The notes: generated from the sequence alone by a model not told the origin. Shown: positions 18,008 through 34,668, numbered from the stretch's first letter. The stretch: DNA of 64,000 nt from Vermamoeba vermiformis (GCA_045837725.1 JBEWZL010000168.1:1-64000); one strand, 5' to 3'. Numbers and translations: made by a program.

Positions 18008-20436
18008 CTAAGCGGCAACGTGTTCAGTTTCACGCTCGTAATGGCGGTGAATAGCAATAGCGTTGAATATCTCTGATCCAAATGTCACAGGACCTTCTTT
18101 GTTAATAGCCAAAGCAGATTCAGCGAAGTTCTTAATGGTAACGACGCCTAAGTCACTGACGACTCCGGAGGATTCGTTGGCCAACTTGACGTTGATCATT
18201 TGTTGCATAAAGAGCTTTTGAACCAAGTCAACGGCCTCGTCAATGGCAGCGATAGGCTTGCAGTGCTTGTAAGCCTCAACGATAAAAGCCTTGGCATTGC
18301 CAATGTTCTGCATCGCGTCAATGCTGGACTTGCCACCAACAATGACAACGGCGTCAAACATGACACTCTTCGTCATAGAGAAGCCAAATTGAGCAGTGGT
18401 CTTAGTGCCGTCATTGCCAATAATAGGACCCTTGTTGGGGCCGACAACGAAGTTGACTGCGCCTAAGCCAGCCATAGCAGCTTGAATAGCGGTGAGTTGA
18501 GGGCTGTTGAAGCCGGGACCAACGATGTAAGCAATTCGGCGTGACTTGATTGAGTCCTTGGCAGTAATGTTTTGGCTGACAGCAGGGGATTTCCTCTCGT
18601 AAGGTTGGCCAGCGAATGACTTGGGTGGCTCAACGCCGATGCCGAGGGCAACCTTGCAGGCCAAATTGAAGTCAATGTGGTTCAATCGATCAATCATACG
18701 CTCGCGAACGCCCATATCATCAACGTGACCGAGTTCGAAAATAGCTGCGTCGGTCAAGTGTTGCTTTTCCCAGCCCGACAAACTGTTGAAGAACATGATG
18801 GCTTGGTTGTAGTGCTCACCAAACTTGGGACCACGCGCACGAATTCTGTCGCCTTGAATGGGCACGCGTGAAGGAGTGTATCCTTCGTTGACCTTAGCAA
18901 CAGCCGGGCATCCGAATCGATTAGGGGTGTAGTTGACAGTTCCGCGGTTGATCGCCATTCTGTGGAAACCATCGCGTTGGTTGTTGAAGACAGGGCACAC
19001 GGGTCTGTTGATGGGAATCTCTTGGAAGTTAGGACCGCCCAGACGAGTGAGTTGAGTATCTTGGTACGAGAACATGCGGCCTTGGAGCAAAGGGTCATTG
19101 CTGGCTTCAATGCCAGGGACCAAATGTTGCGTGCAGAATGCGACTTGCTCCGTTTCAGCGAAGAAGTTGTCGGGGTTACGGTTCAAAACCATTCTGCCGA
19201 CGCGTCTGACGGGGACCAACTCTTCAGGGATAATCTTAGTCGCGTCTAACAAATCAAAATCGAACTTGTGCTCGTCTTCTTCATCGACAATTTGCAAGCC
19301 TAACTCCCATTCAGGGTAGCTGCCGCTCTCAATGGCGTCCCACAAGTCTCTTCTGTGCCAGTCGGGATCAGCACCGACGAGCTTTTGAGCTTCGTCCCAA
19401 ACGAGTGAGTGCGTGCCGAGAACAGGCTCCCAGTGGAACTTGACGAATCTGCGCTTGCCTTGAGCGTTGACAAGAATGAACGAGTGAACACCAAATCCTT
19501 GCATCATGCGATAGCTGCGAGGAATCGCGCGATCGGACAATGCCCACATAATCATATGAGAAGTCTCGGGGGTCAACTACAAAAAGGATTGTTAATTAAC
19601 AGTACTACTATAACCCGCTTGAGATCGTACCGAAATGAAGTCCCAGAAGTTGTCGTGAGCAGTTTGGGCTTGAGGAACTTCGTTGTGCGGCATTGGCTTG
19701 CCAGCGTGAATGATGTCAGGGAACTTAATGGCGTCTTGAATAAAGAAGACGGGAATGTTGTTACCAACGAGATCGAAGTTGCCTTGAGGGGTGTAGAACT
19801 TTGTAGCGAAACCACGAACATCTCTTACGGTATCAGCAGATCCTATTAATCACGATTAGCGATTATTCGATAATTAGGCATGCAGATCGATGCGATACTT
19901 CGCGATCAGGGATAGAAATTTCGTAGTGCGAAGTCGCAGATATTTAATAGTTTGCAGTATCTTAAATTGCATGAAATGGCAATAAAAAGATGTCATAAGA
20001 GGCCAAGCTTAATTAAATTACCTCTTGATCCGAGTACCGTTGAGAAACGAACGAAGACAGGTGTCTTCAGTGACGGGTCGCATAAGAAATGAGCAGTGGT
20101 ATACTCGGCAAGTGATTCGTAGACTTGGAAGTAGCCATGGGCTGCAGATCCTCTTGCGTGCACGACACGTTCGGGGATGCGTTCGTGATCGAAGTGGGTC
20201 ATTTTCTCGCGGAAGTGGAAGTCTTCCAGGAGAGTAGGACCACGTTCACCAGCCTTAGTACTATCATCGGTATGCGTAATACGAGTACCAAAGTTAGTGC
20301 TAATGGTATGGCCGGGCTTGGCATCTGTGACAACAAAGTTCTCCAGATCTTTAGTCTTGGCGTCTTGAGTCATAGCGGTAGTCATTTGCTCGACCTTCTC
20401 TTGCGCGCTATGAATGGCCTTCTTGATAGTATCCAT
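18008..20436 (-). CDS. Large-subunit (clade 2) catalase with C-terminal DJ-1/PfpI-like domain, about 731 aa
   Basis: Decomposes hydrogen peroxide using heme b. There are three exons (20436-20022, about 19843-19631, 19576-18008). Catalytic His lies in [14 protein letters not shown], Asn in [12 protein letters not shown] and the proximal heme-ligand Tyr in [15 protein letters not shown]. After the catalase fold comes a flavodoxin/DJ-1-like domain ([11 protein letters not shown] ... [10 protein letters not shown] ... KPIAAIDEA), typical of KatE- and fungal-type large catalases that form stable tetramers. The C-terminus HVAA is not a PTS1, so peroxisomal import by that route is not predicted. Clade 2 genes in protists are often ascribed to transfer from bacteria; the introns here show full adaptation. 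It is divergent from the ABC transporter. Confidence 0.95.
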
Positions 20437-21558
20437 GTTGTTGGCTTGTGGTAGTATGTCGCTTGGTATTTGAAAAGTTTTTCATCCTTGCAAACACGCT
20501 GATTAATTTTATTCTTGCTCGGTAGGAAATACTTCTTTGCAAAGTATAGTCAATAGAGGCATAGTCGCGAGTTTCTTCGTGGATCTGGCTATTTTACTGG
20601 TCTTTTCATCGAGTTTTCTGCGACAACGCGACATTAGATTGCCAGCCTAAATATTGTACCGCTCGAGTAATTACCTGTTAAATCGTAGCAATAATAATAA
20701 TTATTACTAACTCGCTGCTGGCACGAGGAAGAAGAAGAAACCAGCGCAACCTGCAACATTATTTTTTTCATCCGCAGTTTGAACACAAGCCCTTCAATTC
20801 TGACGTTAAGAGCGGCCTCCATTATATTGGTAAGTACTATGTTATTCTAAAGCAATGTTTGGTCAAATTAGTTTTCGGGTTGGATTTGATCAAAAAATCT
20901 TGCTTTGGTTTAATTTTTAAAACTAAACAAAAATTGCTATTAAATTCCGATCATATTTTTGTGTTAATTGCACCGGACTTGCTTCACTTTTAAAATTGGA
21001 TCGATCAACAGAAATAATACTCGCTGTTATGTTGCTCTCAAACTACAAACTTACCTTCCGTTTCTTTTTTTATTTAACAATTGCTTGTGCATTGGGCCTA
21101 ATGTAAACAAATTGAAGGTAACCGTTGTTTTCTACTCAAATTAATTTTGAAAAGTGCATTGAATAACGCGGTTGTAGAAAGGGGGTAGTTTAAATTTTTT
21201 TTTCGAAAATTGTACGGTATCGAAACATCAATTAGATAATTTTTGCTATTACACCGGTGATAATCGACCTTGTATATTTAGGGGACACATTTGGTTTTTT
21301 TGGTGCCCAATTCATCCATTTTATGATTTTACAATATTCGTCCCGGAGAATTCACACCAACCTACTACAATTGTTGTGATTCTTCGAAGCTTCGTTTATC
21401 GACTTCTTTTGACCTCGTCGACCAAACAAAGATCGAAAATCGTGCTTCCAGAAGAAGTTGTTTCCTTTTATGGAAACAAAGCGAAGCACGGTCCAACCCG
21501 TGGTTAAAAGCCGACTTCGTTCAGTGCCAATTGAATTAAATCAATCAAATTGACCACC
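20437..21558. promoter_or_regulatory. Bidirectional promoter region between catalase and the ABCC transporter
   Basis: A 1.1-kb spacer, the longest of the window, between two divergent genes. It is AT-rich with no coding frame. The notable element is a long imperfect hairpin at 21441-21490 near the transporter start. A shared stress-responsive control of an H2O2 scavenger and an export pump is possible but not shown by any motif I recognise. Confidence 0.5.
21441..21490. other. Imperfect hairpin upstream of the ABCC gene
   Basis: CGTGCTTC (21441-21448) pairs with GAAGCACG (21483-21490), and inside it TTGTTTCC (21458-21465) pairs with GGAAACAA (21472-21479) around the loop TTTTAT. It sits about 70 bp before the ATG, so it would lie in the 5' UTR if transcription starts upstream. 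Confidence 0.6.
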
Positions 21559-26173
<4,615 letters not shown>

Positions 26174-26347
26174 CGCATAATATCATTAAAGAACACATAT
26201 GATGCACCTAGCACTGCCAATGCAAGTTTACGAATCAAATAGAGATCTGTTATCCGTTACACTGACAAAAGAAGAAAAAGCCAGCGTACGAAGAAAAGCA
26301 CCTAAATATAATTTACGCGAAAAAATAAACATAAGACAAATATGTTG

Positions 26348-27335
26348 TTAATTACTATAGTACAATTGCTTTATTGTTGCTTGCAAAATATGTGTTTCGG
26401 AGGAATCCTCCCCGTAGATAATCTCTTCTATTTGTTCTTCAGTAAGAGACGTAGCGGGCACATTATGTTTGACTGCAAAATCGTCTACAATCAATTTCTT
26501 TAGCTGGATTTCGATCTGACTCCATTCGTCGGCTGAAAACTTGGGCCAAATACGTTCTGGACCTATTGGTTCCCCTCTCGGGTTGATAATATGTTGTGCG
26601 GCATCGTTGTTGACTCTAAAGGCTTGCAAGAGTGTTATCAGACGGCGGAAAGCCATAGCAGGTGAGATCTCCATTAACCAATCGTCGTAGAGGATAAAGA
26701 AGATCAGTTTCGGCTCTGTTGCTGAATCTACGAGTTCTCTTATTTTTGGTAATCGGATCAAAGGCTTGAAATGGCATGAAAAAGGAGCAAGGCGTGAATT
26801 GAATCTCTGGAAAGTCGATCGCAGCTTTCTTTAGGAATGGTACGATAGCAGCTCGTGTAGTGAATATATTTCGAGGATGCAGAGGCTCGGGCAATGCTCG
26901 AATTAATGCTGCGAGTTCTTCAGAGGCAACTATCTTGGAGTGTTGTGCTCTCTTGGTCAATCCGGCCCATCTGGAGGTGTGAATGACTTTTAAAAACAAT
27001 TGACCGCTGTTCATATTAAACGTAAATAGTGCGCCGTTGATTGGAGTGGTAATAAGATTTCCTTCTTCTGTTTTGTGGATGGTGACTCTGTAGGTAGAGG
27101 TTTCGTCAAAAATCCAATCAATATGTCCGCTGTTATTTACTTTTGATAGGGCTATCTCTTTGAATTTTTTAAAATTAATTCTAGAGATATTTTCTTCTTG
27201 TGCATTAGATGTGGCATTGCTTGCCAGCGTAGCTGGGCTTTGTTCGGGTTGATTTGTGCCAATAAGAATTTGAGAATTATTATCGTCGTTAGTAGTAGTG
27301 TTAATCGCGTCTTCTGCTCTGTTGTTGGATTGCAT
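26348..27335 (-). CDS. Stand-alone Prp8 RNase H-like domain (PRP8 domain IV) protein, one frameshift
   Basis: Residues from about 55 onward follow the RNase H-like domain IV of the spliceosome scaffold Prp8 almost motif for motif: WIFDETSTYRVTIHKTEEGN, PINGALFTFNMNSGQLFLKV, IHTSRWAGLTKRAQ, EELAALIRALPE, DFPEIQF, MPFQA, then in the next frame ATEPKLIFFILYDDWL, RVNNDAAQHII, IWPKFSADEWSQIEIQLKKL and SLTEEQIEEIIYG. Nothing of the RT, linker, endonuclease-like or Jab1 regions is present. A Ser/Asn/Thr-rich head replaces them. The second active-site-like Asp of Prp8 (the DD pair) is Glu here. The frame shifts by one base at about 26759 exactly where alignment spacing is otherwise preserved, so it is a recent mutation or a consensus error. 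True Prp8 must be encoded elsewhere. Confidence 0.85.
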
Positions 27336-27832
27336 CTGTAATGAAGGTTTTAGATTGAGTCTTTAGAGGTATTGTATTGCGTGATCAATTGTTAGAATGA
27401 TATTTATTTACGATTATAAGCGATATTTATGTGCTTGTTTTCGTGTCTGCATGCGAATATCGTCTGCTGGGAAATCGCGTGAAAAATTCTTTGCTTTTGA
27501 TTCTGACGAATTTATTTGTCATCGTTATTCTCTGTGAACAACACTATAGGGCTCACATATCATGAGCATAGTAGAGGTTCGATAAATACAGTTTGGTAAG
27601 ATCCGAGCGTGTTTTTGCAGCAACCCAAGAGCACTTGCAAATCTAGGTGGATTTACACCACAAATTCAAATAACTGTAGTACTATATTAGTATATTTATT
27701 TTTGTAAAGCAATCGCGGATCATAACGATTAGATTTATTGGAAAATCAGATCTTTTAAACGGTCGACGTCGATCTAAACCTAATTAGCCGTTATCATTTT
27801 AGGTCGCAGCAAATTACATCAACATACCACAG
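27336..27832. other. Spacer between divergent Prp8-like and exonuclease genes
   Basis: About 500 bp, presumably containing two divergent promoters. No other feature recognised. Confidence 0.5.
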
Positions 27833-29898
27833 ATGGGGGTAAGAATAATTTTATTATACAAACTTGACGGATGAATGACGGATATTTTACGAGATCTTGA
27901 AAATTAAATAATTATTAAAGTTTGGATAAACTCCACGACTTTATTACTTAAAAATTTATTATACCCGATAAATTATCTTTAATAGAGCAATTAGGATAAT
28001 AAAGTACGGCGGAGTATTTCCAAATTTCTAATTCAATTTGAAAATAGGATCCAACGCCCTCGGCCAAAGAAGGCGTAAAATACCAATATATAACGAAAAT
28101 AGAAGATGTTTCTGCTTCGTTAGAAGAGATTAAGAAGCATAGTATAATATGCGTTGACCTGGAAGGTAAATCCACCCCGATTTTAATTCTATCCTATCCC
28201 TATTTGCATCTATATAATAATACTAGTAATATATTAAATAAATAACTCCGCATAGATAAAATCTAAATTTAAATTGCAATTTGACGTTCGATTTCAAATT
28301 CGTTCTTTTGATTCTGAATGCAGTTTCATTTCTTTACGCATATAATACGCGGATCTTATGATATATAGAATATAATAGTGCATCTTAGGCTAGATTTACG
28401 TTGGAATTAATTCTAATATTTACTTTTTTAGGCATAAACCTAGGCCGCAAAGGACAAATAACGCTGCTGCAAATAGGCGTCAAAAATAATATTTATTTAT
28501 TTGACGTGCTTGAATTGCGCGAGAAATTATTCGATCAAGGCATGCGCGCCATCCTGCAAAGCAAAAAACAACTCAAATTATTCTTTGACTGCCGAACAGA
28601 CTCTGATGCGTTGTATCATCAATATAACGTCAAATTGAAGCGTGTGCATGATGTTCAAGTGTTCGATATATTATACAGGTGCGTACTAACATATTTTGAA
28701 TTTTTTGGATCCGCCTGATCCACTACCTTTACGAAGCATTTTTGATTCATGATGACATACTTATATGACACATATTTTATAATATGATAGTAGGACCCTA
28801 CTAGATTATACTATAGTTATGGTTGGAGTATTATTTATTAATGTAATATTGCTCAGGCGTATCAAAAAGTTCGGTGGAAAATATTTACGTGGCTACAATA
28901 ACTGCGTCAGCGCGTTTGTAAAAAAGATTGACCAGAGATTTGTTTCACTGAAAGAAAAGATCAGCAAGATTATGACAGACGGTTCTGACAATAATTTTTG
29001 GGGACGAAGACCGATCCCTGAGGCACGTGCACGAAAATTCTTGCAATTATTATTGCTTATATTAATATTTCCTTATTAGGAAGCGTTAGAATACGCCGCT
29101 TTTGACGTGAAATACATGTTTGATATTTATGAAACGATCATGACGGACATTGGCAATGTGCGCAACTTGGTCCAATCACTCGAGTACGGATCCAACAAGT
29201 ACGTCGAGTTATATCGCGACAACGAGGTGGAAGTTCCAAGACGAAAAGAAAACGCTGAAATTCCGACGGACTTGTTGCCCGCGTACAAATCGAACGGGCA
29301 ACTAGATCTGAGTTGTTACACGTGCTCCCTGTGCAAGGTCTCATTGCCCGCGACTCGATTCACGAACAAAGAGCGTGTGCTGGACGATAGAAAGTGCATT
29401 GAATGCTGGCGTACCTTCCGCGCACAAAAAGAATCGTCGAGTGATGAGTCGAGCAGATCTGACACTGATCGTCGAGCTAGTGTTGATGAGCCACCTAGTC
29501 CAGTGAGTGACACGTCATCGGTGTCAGGGGACGAGGCTCACGGCAGCAGTGCGTCGAATGGCAATCATCAGCAACAAAGCGCGAGTGGCAACAACCAGCA
29601 GGGGAACAGTGGTTTGAATCAGCAGCCCAAGAGTTACAACAACACTCATCGCGGCTACAATAACAATAATTATGGACCTCGACAAGGGCATCAGAACTAC
29701 GTGCCTAACAATTACAACAATCAACGCCGTCATCAGCCCAGGCCTGCCTATGTCTACGTGCCACGACAACCAATCCCCGTGGCCTATGCTGGACCAGGCC
29801 CTGTCTACCCAGTCTACGTGCAGCCTGTAGCTCCTGGATTTGTTCCTGTGTATAATGCTCCGCCGTACCCGAATCCTTATTATGTTTATCGGATGTAG
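27833..29898 (+). CDS. DEDDy 3'-5' exonuclease (EXD-like) fused to a Stc1-like zinc finger and an Asn/Gln/Tyr/Pro-rich tail
   Basis: Exon 1 is proposed to be just ATG GGG (27833-27838). Exon 2 (28048-28165) carries motif I IICVDLEG; exon 3 (from 28432) QITLLQIGVKN and motif II FFDCRTDSDAL; exons 4-5 the rest, with motif III EYAAFDVKYM (Tyr three residues before the catalytic Asp, so DEDDy). These match the EXD1/Mut-7/WRN-type exonuclease fold acting on RNA or DNA ends. Downstream, CYTCSLCKVSLP...RFTNKERV...KCIECWRTF resembles the four-Cys Stc1 domain that links RNAi to heterochromatin in fission yeast. The last 160 residues are low complexity. The intron after RPIPE seems to have a GC donor (GAG|GCACGT); no GT alternative keeps the frame. 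Confidence 0.82.
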
Positions 29899-30010
29899 AT
29901 CCGAAAATCTTTTTTGTAAATAGGCTTTTTTGTATAAAGATTACGATAGGTTAAAAATATCTTTTATTTTATAGCAATGGATATTTTAACCTTTAATAAG
30001 ATCCGTGCCA

Positions 30011-32367
30011 TTACGCATTGTTGTTAGGGAATCCACCAGGCATCGCAAAATTGTGCATGAGTAAATTATAAGGTCCGCCAATTGGAAGTTGTGGTTCGAA
30101 GGGAGGAGGAACGGTATGGATTCGCGCAGGCATGCCCATCAAGGGTACTGGCACAAATTTTTGGACCAAACTAACGCATCTGCCTTTATCGGCATAGTCT
30201 CGCAATGTTGCTGCGTCTTGAACTATAGATAAATTACATTAAAAAGCGGTTCATAATTTTTTGCGGGATTAACGTACCGGAATAAACAGTCTTTTGACAT
30301 TTCTCGCAAAATCTTTCATTTTCGTTAGATCCAGTCATGGTTAGTTTCTCCCACAACATCGGGCACTGAAACTCGAATTCGCAGTTTTCTATCAAGTATG
30401 ATGAGCATGTTGCTATCAATACTTATCGAGGCGTACCTATTGGATGCGCTGGAAATGGCGAGAAGCTCTTGGACGACGGCAACTGAGCGCGGCGTGCTTT
30501 GTACATTTTGTACCACGACTTGACTTTCAATTTTGGATTTTGAAGGGGCCATGCTGACATGAATAAAGGCTGCCAGACTTCATTGCCTAGTACTTGTTGC
30601 GCGAACTTCTTTGACACCTATAGTTTGACACGTGTCAAATCAAGATCCGGAGTGCCAAATCATAATTAAGCTTACTAGTCTCATTTCTAATGCTTGTTTG
30701 GGATTCGCCGCAACAAAAGATAAACAATTGGTCACGATTTCGTCGGGCAGCTGGGCGATATAAGTCGTCGTGTTGGTTCTGTAATTAGGTACAGTTTTTG
30801 TGTCGAACATGAATGGGCCATCAAAATTCATCGTGAAATGTGCTTGCGAATCTTTGGCGAATGACACGCCTGGGAAACAATCCATGCCCTTGTGCACGCG
30901 CTCCGGGAACATTCCTGACAAAAATTGTCAGTTATTTTAATCAACTACGATTGCCTAAGAATATCATTGGCTACCAATAATTTGCCCGTTCTTTGTGAAA
31001 AACAAACGTCGTTGGTTGAAACTGTCCAAAAGAATTCCTGCGCCAACAGTGTCTCCAGCTAACGATGGATTAGAATTGCTAATTAATATAATAATACCTT
31101 ACTTACGTTTATAACTTGGCATAAGGGTAGGCGAGGGCGTTTCATTTTGTGCTATCTGTACAACCATCGTTAGATCCCGATCCAACACCAGCAGATCTGA
31201 CTTACTTTTCCGTCATTGAAGTACCCAAAACTGTTTTGTTGACCACCTAACATCTTAGTAGGCGTGAAGATCTGATTGCCTATGCCGATTGCCACTTGAT
31301 TATCTTCGGTGAAATTGTGAAAAGTGACTTCAAAGTACGCGTTGGGCACCGGTTCGGTGTCAATGGATGCCAAGTTCCAGGGATATTCGGCAATGATACT
31401 CGATTGTTGTGGACACTGATCGAGACCTTGATTGAGATGGTATGTGTTGCCATCAATTTTCAGTGAACCGTTTGCAGATAAAAAGCCCGCAACATAGCTC
31501 CATAGATTGGTCGGTTTTTTCGGCTGAATATCTCGCGAATAACTTGCACAGCATTCCTCGCACTCATCATAATCACTACATTCACTACAGTGGTATAATG
31601 GGCCAGTACTCAACTTGTGACACTTGTCGCAGTTGAAGGATCCGTTGTAAGCGCGCGGAAAAAAAATGTTGCGACCGTGTTCGTTTTTCGCAACGGGGAA
31701 TTGGAATAACTCGTGTGGGTGATGCGGGGGTTTTACAATTGTGGTCGATAGCTCGTTGAAATGATAGTGACATCTCGAACATAAATTAAAGCCCGGGCAA
31801 AATTCACAACAACTCGCTGCAAAATTCAGGTTAATAAGGTTAACAAAAATTTGTTACTCTTCGTACCTTGATAGCTAAACTTGGTACCACAAGTAGTACA
31901 AAGATTGCGAGTAGCAGTTTGGTGCGAGGTAAGCGGATGTGGATGGAATAATTTCAAATTTTTCTTGAATACTGTGAAATTAATTGTGCACAGCCAGTGT
32001 TCGGCTTCCTATAAAATATTTTAATAAAAATCATGGTGAAAATTAGGAAGTACCTTGTACGAGGAGGCGGCGAATGAAACTGGGTTAGACGGTCCGCTTA
32101 TATCAAACATTTCAGCGTAATTTGCTGAATTAGCAATATAAGCATTATTGTAGGGACATAGTTCTATTTTATGCCATTCCTAAATTATTATGCATTAGAT
32201 TTTCGATTAAGTGATCTGCAGATTCAGTTACTTACATCGCCAACTTTATATTCTAATGTCGCATCAGAGTATAATTTAAGGTACGAATCAACCCACTTTG
32301 CCAGTCCTCCCCAAGGATTGTCTGCGGTTAATAATTTAACAGCTCCTTCCTTGACCACTGCTTGCAT
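30011..32367 (-). CDS. ZZ zinc finger / SPRY / F-box protein with a C-terminal bacterial-type Cys motif
   Basis: A multi-exon gene starting at 32367 (MQAVVKEGAVKLLTADNPWG). Two ZZ-like fingers lie in the first third: CTTCGTKFSYQASCCEFCPG with LCSRCHYHF, and CDKCHK with LYHCSECSDYDECEECC. A SPRY fold follows (AYFEVTFHNF, VAIGIGNQIF, NSFGYFNDGKV, RRLFFTKNGQIIG, DCFPGVSF). Next is an F-box (QLPDEIVTNCLSFVA, LEMRLVSKKFAQ, VWQPLF). The tail FQCPMLWEKL, RFCEKCQKTVY, DKGRCVSLVQ resembles a small zinc motif widespread in bacterial proteins (CP..W..L..T......RFC..C...V). The protein would serve as an SCF adaptor whose SPRY and ZZ parts bind targets; the combination is unusual. Confidence 0.82.
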
Positions 32368-32568
32368 GTGTTATCTGTATACAAAATCTATAAAATAATT
32401 ACTGTCCGTCAAAATCAAGATTTGCTAAACCGAAACAAGTTTGACAACCGCGAATTCCACTTTTCGATCGCAAAAAGTCAGGAGCTCGAAATTAAAAAAT
32501 TTACGAGCTCATTCGGAATTTGTGCATTGATTTCCTTTTAATGTCGACAAAATCAAGTTCCGACACTG

Positions 32569-34604
32569 TTACATAAAGCCTTTTCGCTTGTGGATGTAGA
32601 TCTTCGGACTACGAATAATCTTAGGTGGCCATGACCATTGTACATAATCAAATCCATCAGCTTGGCCAACCAAATCAAAATAAGGCACTGTTGAGTTCTC
32701 TGTAAGCAGATGCGTGAATTGAGTAAAGTCAGTCACGTGCTCATCTTTCGAGTATCTGGATCCGGTTAGGTTAAAACAGATTATAGAGATATTTTACATA
32801 TAAGCACTTGCCTCCACCTATGATGTATTTCACCAAATCTTGTTACTCCCGTTTGCGCTGCAGCAGTATCAATGTGCACGTAAACTGGCATCAAACCAGC
32901 TATAAAAAAAATCGTTAGGGTAATTTCCTTATTTGGTAATTTTAATCTAACCACTATCAATGTCAACTTACATTCCATTTTGTGCAATCTTCTAAATGCG
33001 TAGCCGCCAGGATAGTTCGAGGCAGAGATGAACAATAAAAAGAGACTCGTGGCCAGAGTTGCAACGAACGCAGCACCGATGGCGTAGCGAATTAACGTGT
33101 CCATTCCCGCCGAAATTTTAGCTTTTTTGTCCTTATCCTCATCAGCAAGATGGAACCTGACTTATTGTTAGATCGCACGTAAGAGCCTGTCACAAAAGTC
33201 TTACAAGTATTCCATGCCAATAGCTGAAATCATGTTGAGTATAGGGAACACGTAGAATATGAACCGAAGCTCTTTGTGAGGCAAGAACGAATAGAGAATT
33301 AAAAATGCAGTGATGGGCACCACGATCTGAACGAGTCGTTTGAACTGCGCGAACAATCCAACGAACACGAGTGGAAAAGTGAACATTAAGGTCTTTGGAA
33401 TAGCTACTAGGAAGTACCAATAGAATGGGCTCGTCTGTAAGGTTGATTTAAAATTGCTGTTAACACGTGGATCTAGCGTTACTTACACCCCATTCATGGC
33501 TCTTATTCATGACAGTATTAAAGAATAATACTTCGCCTTCGGGCCATAACCATCTTCCCCAGAAGTACGAGTCAATTAATACAGTAGTAGCTGAGAGAAA
33601 TAATAATTAGATCTGCATCTAACGAGATCCAAAAATTAACTTGCCTAAGCTAATAACGCCGAAAATAACGCCAATAAATATTGTTTTGAAAAAGGGAATT
33701 TGTTTCGTGACTAATAGCGTTAAAATGATCGGGCCGAATAGTACTAAGACTTCGCTTCTGAAAACTACGATTGTGAACGTAAACCAGCCAATCATTGGCG
33801 TGAATTTTCCTTGCAGCCAGTAAGAATAGGCAATCATGACTATAGATAAAAAATTAATATAGATCACGGTGGAATAATTGGGGCGTATTTACCCAGTGCC
33901 AGGGCAAAAGTGTTTGGCAACGAGCGAGAGAAGTAAAAAGTCAGGTGAAACTGCGCCATTTGAACGATTGCAAGCCATTTAGCGACATTAAGACCAAATA
34001 CTCGTCCTACTTGAGCTTTAAATTTGGCAAAGGCGAAGATCAGCACCAAGCCTAAAACTGATCTCACTGTAATGCTTCGGAGTTAGAGACATATCGTTTA
34101 AAAGTATTATAGTTAAATCAAAGTACCTATATATTGCATAGTCCATTTTGAAAAGCCAAAATAAGACAGCAAGAGCTGGATCGGCTTTGAAAGTAAGGCT
34201 ACAAATAGAGAGCCAATGAAAGTTCTCGGCACAACACCAGGGAATTCAAAGTGATCGTACTATGCAGATAATGAAATTAGAATTATACTCGTTTGGAAGC
34301 TTCTAGATCCGCGTGTCATCAAGAAAAAAATAATTAAAATATACTGGCAAGATATTTACATGAATCCTAATAAATAATCGACTTGCTAGTATTTATAGAC
34401 TCTTAAAATATTTTTAGATCATTAATAGCCTACCTTTGGGAGATCAAATCCGTGGTATAACATGTCGTGCATTGCTTGCATATTGAAGCTCTCCTCTACC
34501 TTAGTAAAAGGTGCTAATGCAATATGTACTATAACTAGCACCCAATAATAGCCATCTTTTCCACCGTCTCCTTTTTTTGGAGGTTCTTGTTGTGCTCCAT
34601 CCAT
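32569..34604 (-). CDS. ALG12: ALG12: dolichyl-P-mannose alpha-1,6-mannosyltransferase (GT22 family)
   Basis: ER membrane enzyme that adds the eighth mannose to the lipid-linked N-glycan precursor from dolichyl-phosphate-mannose. The family block near the N-terminus is clear: [19 protein letters not shown], then [16 protein letters not shown], the lumenal loop with the DE/EE catalytic acid of GT22. Many membrane helices follow over about eight exons, with [18 protein letters not shown] and [14 protein letters not shown], both conserved in ALG9/ALG12/PIG-B enzymes; the latter two fit ALG12 best. It ends with a basic tail (KRKGFM). It is divergent from the DEAD-box gene with only 64 bp between start codons. 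Confidence 0.88.
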
Positions 34605-34668
34605 TTTTGCATTAAATTTTAATCTTCATAACGAGAACCACATCTTATTTTGTATTAACTTTAATAAA

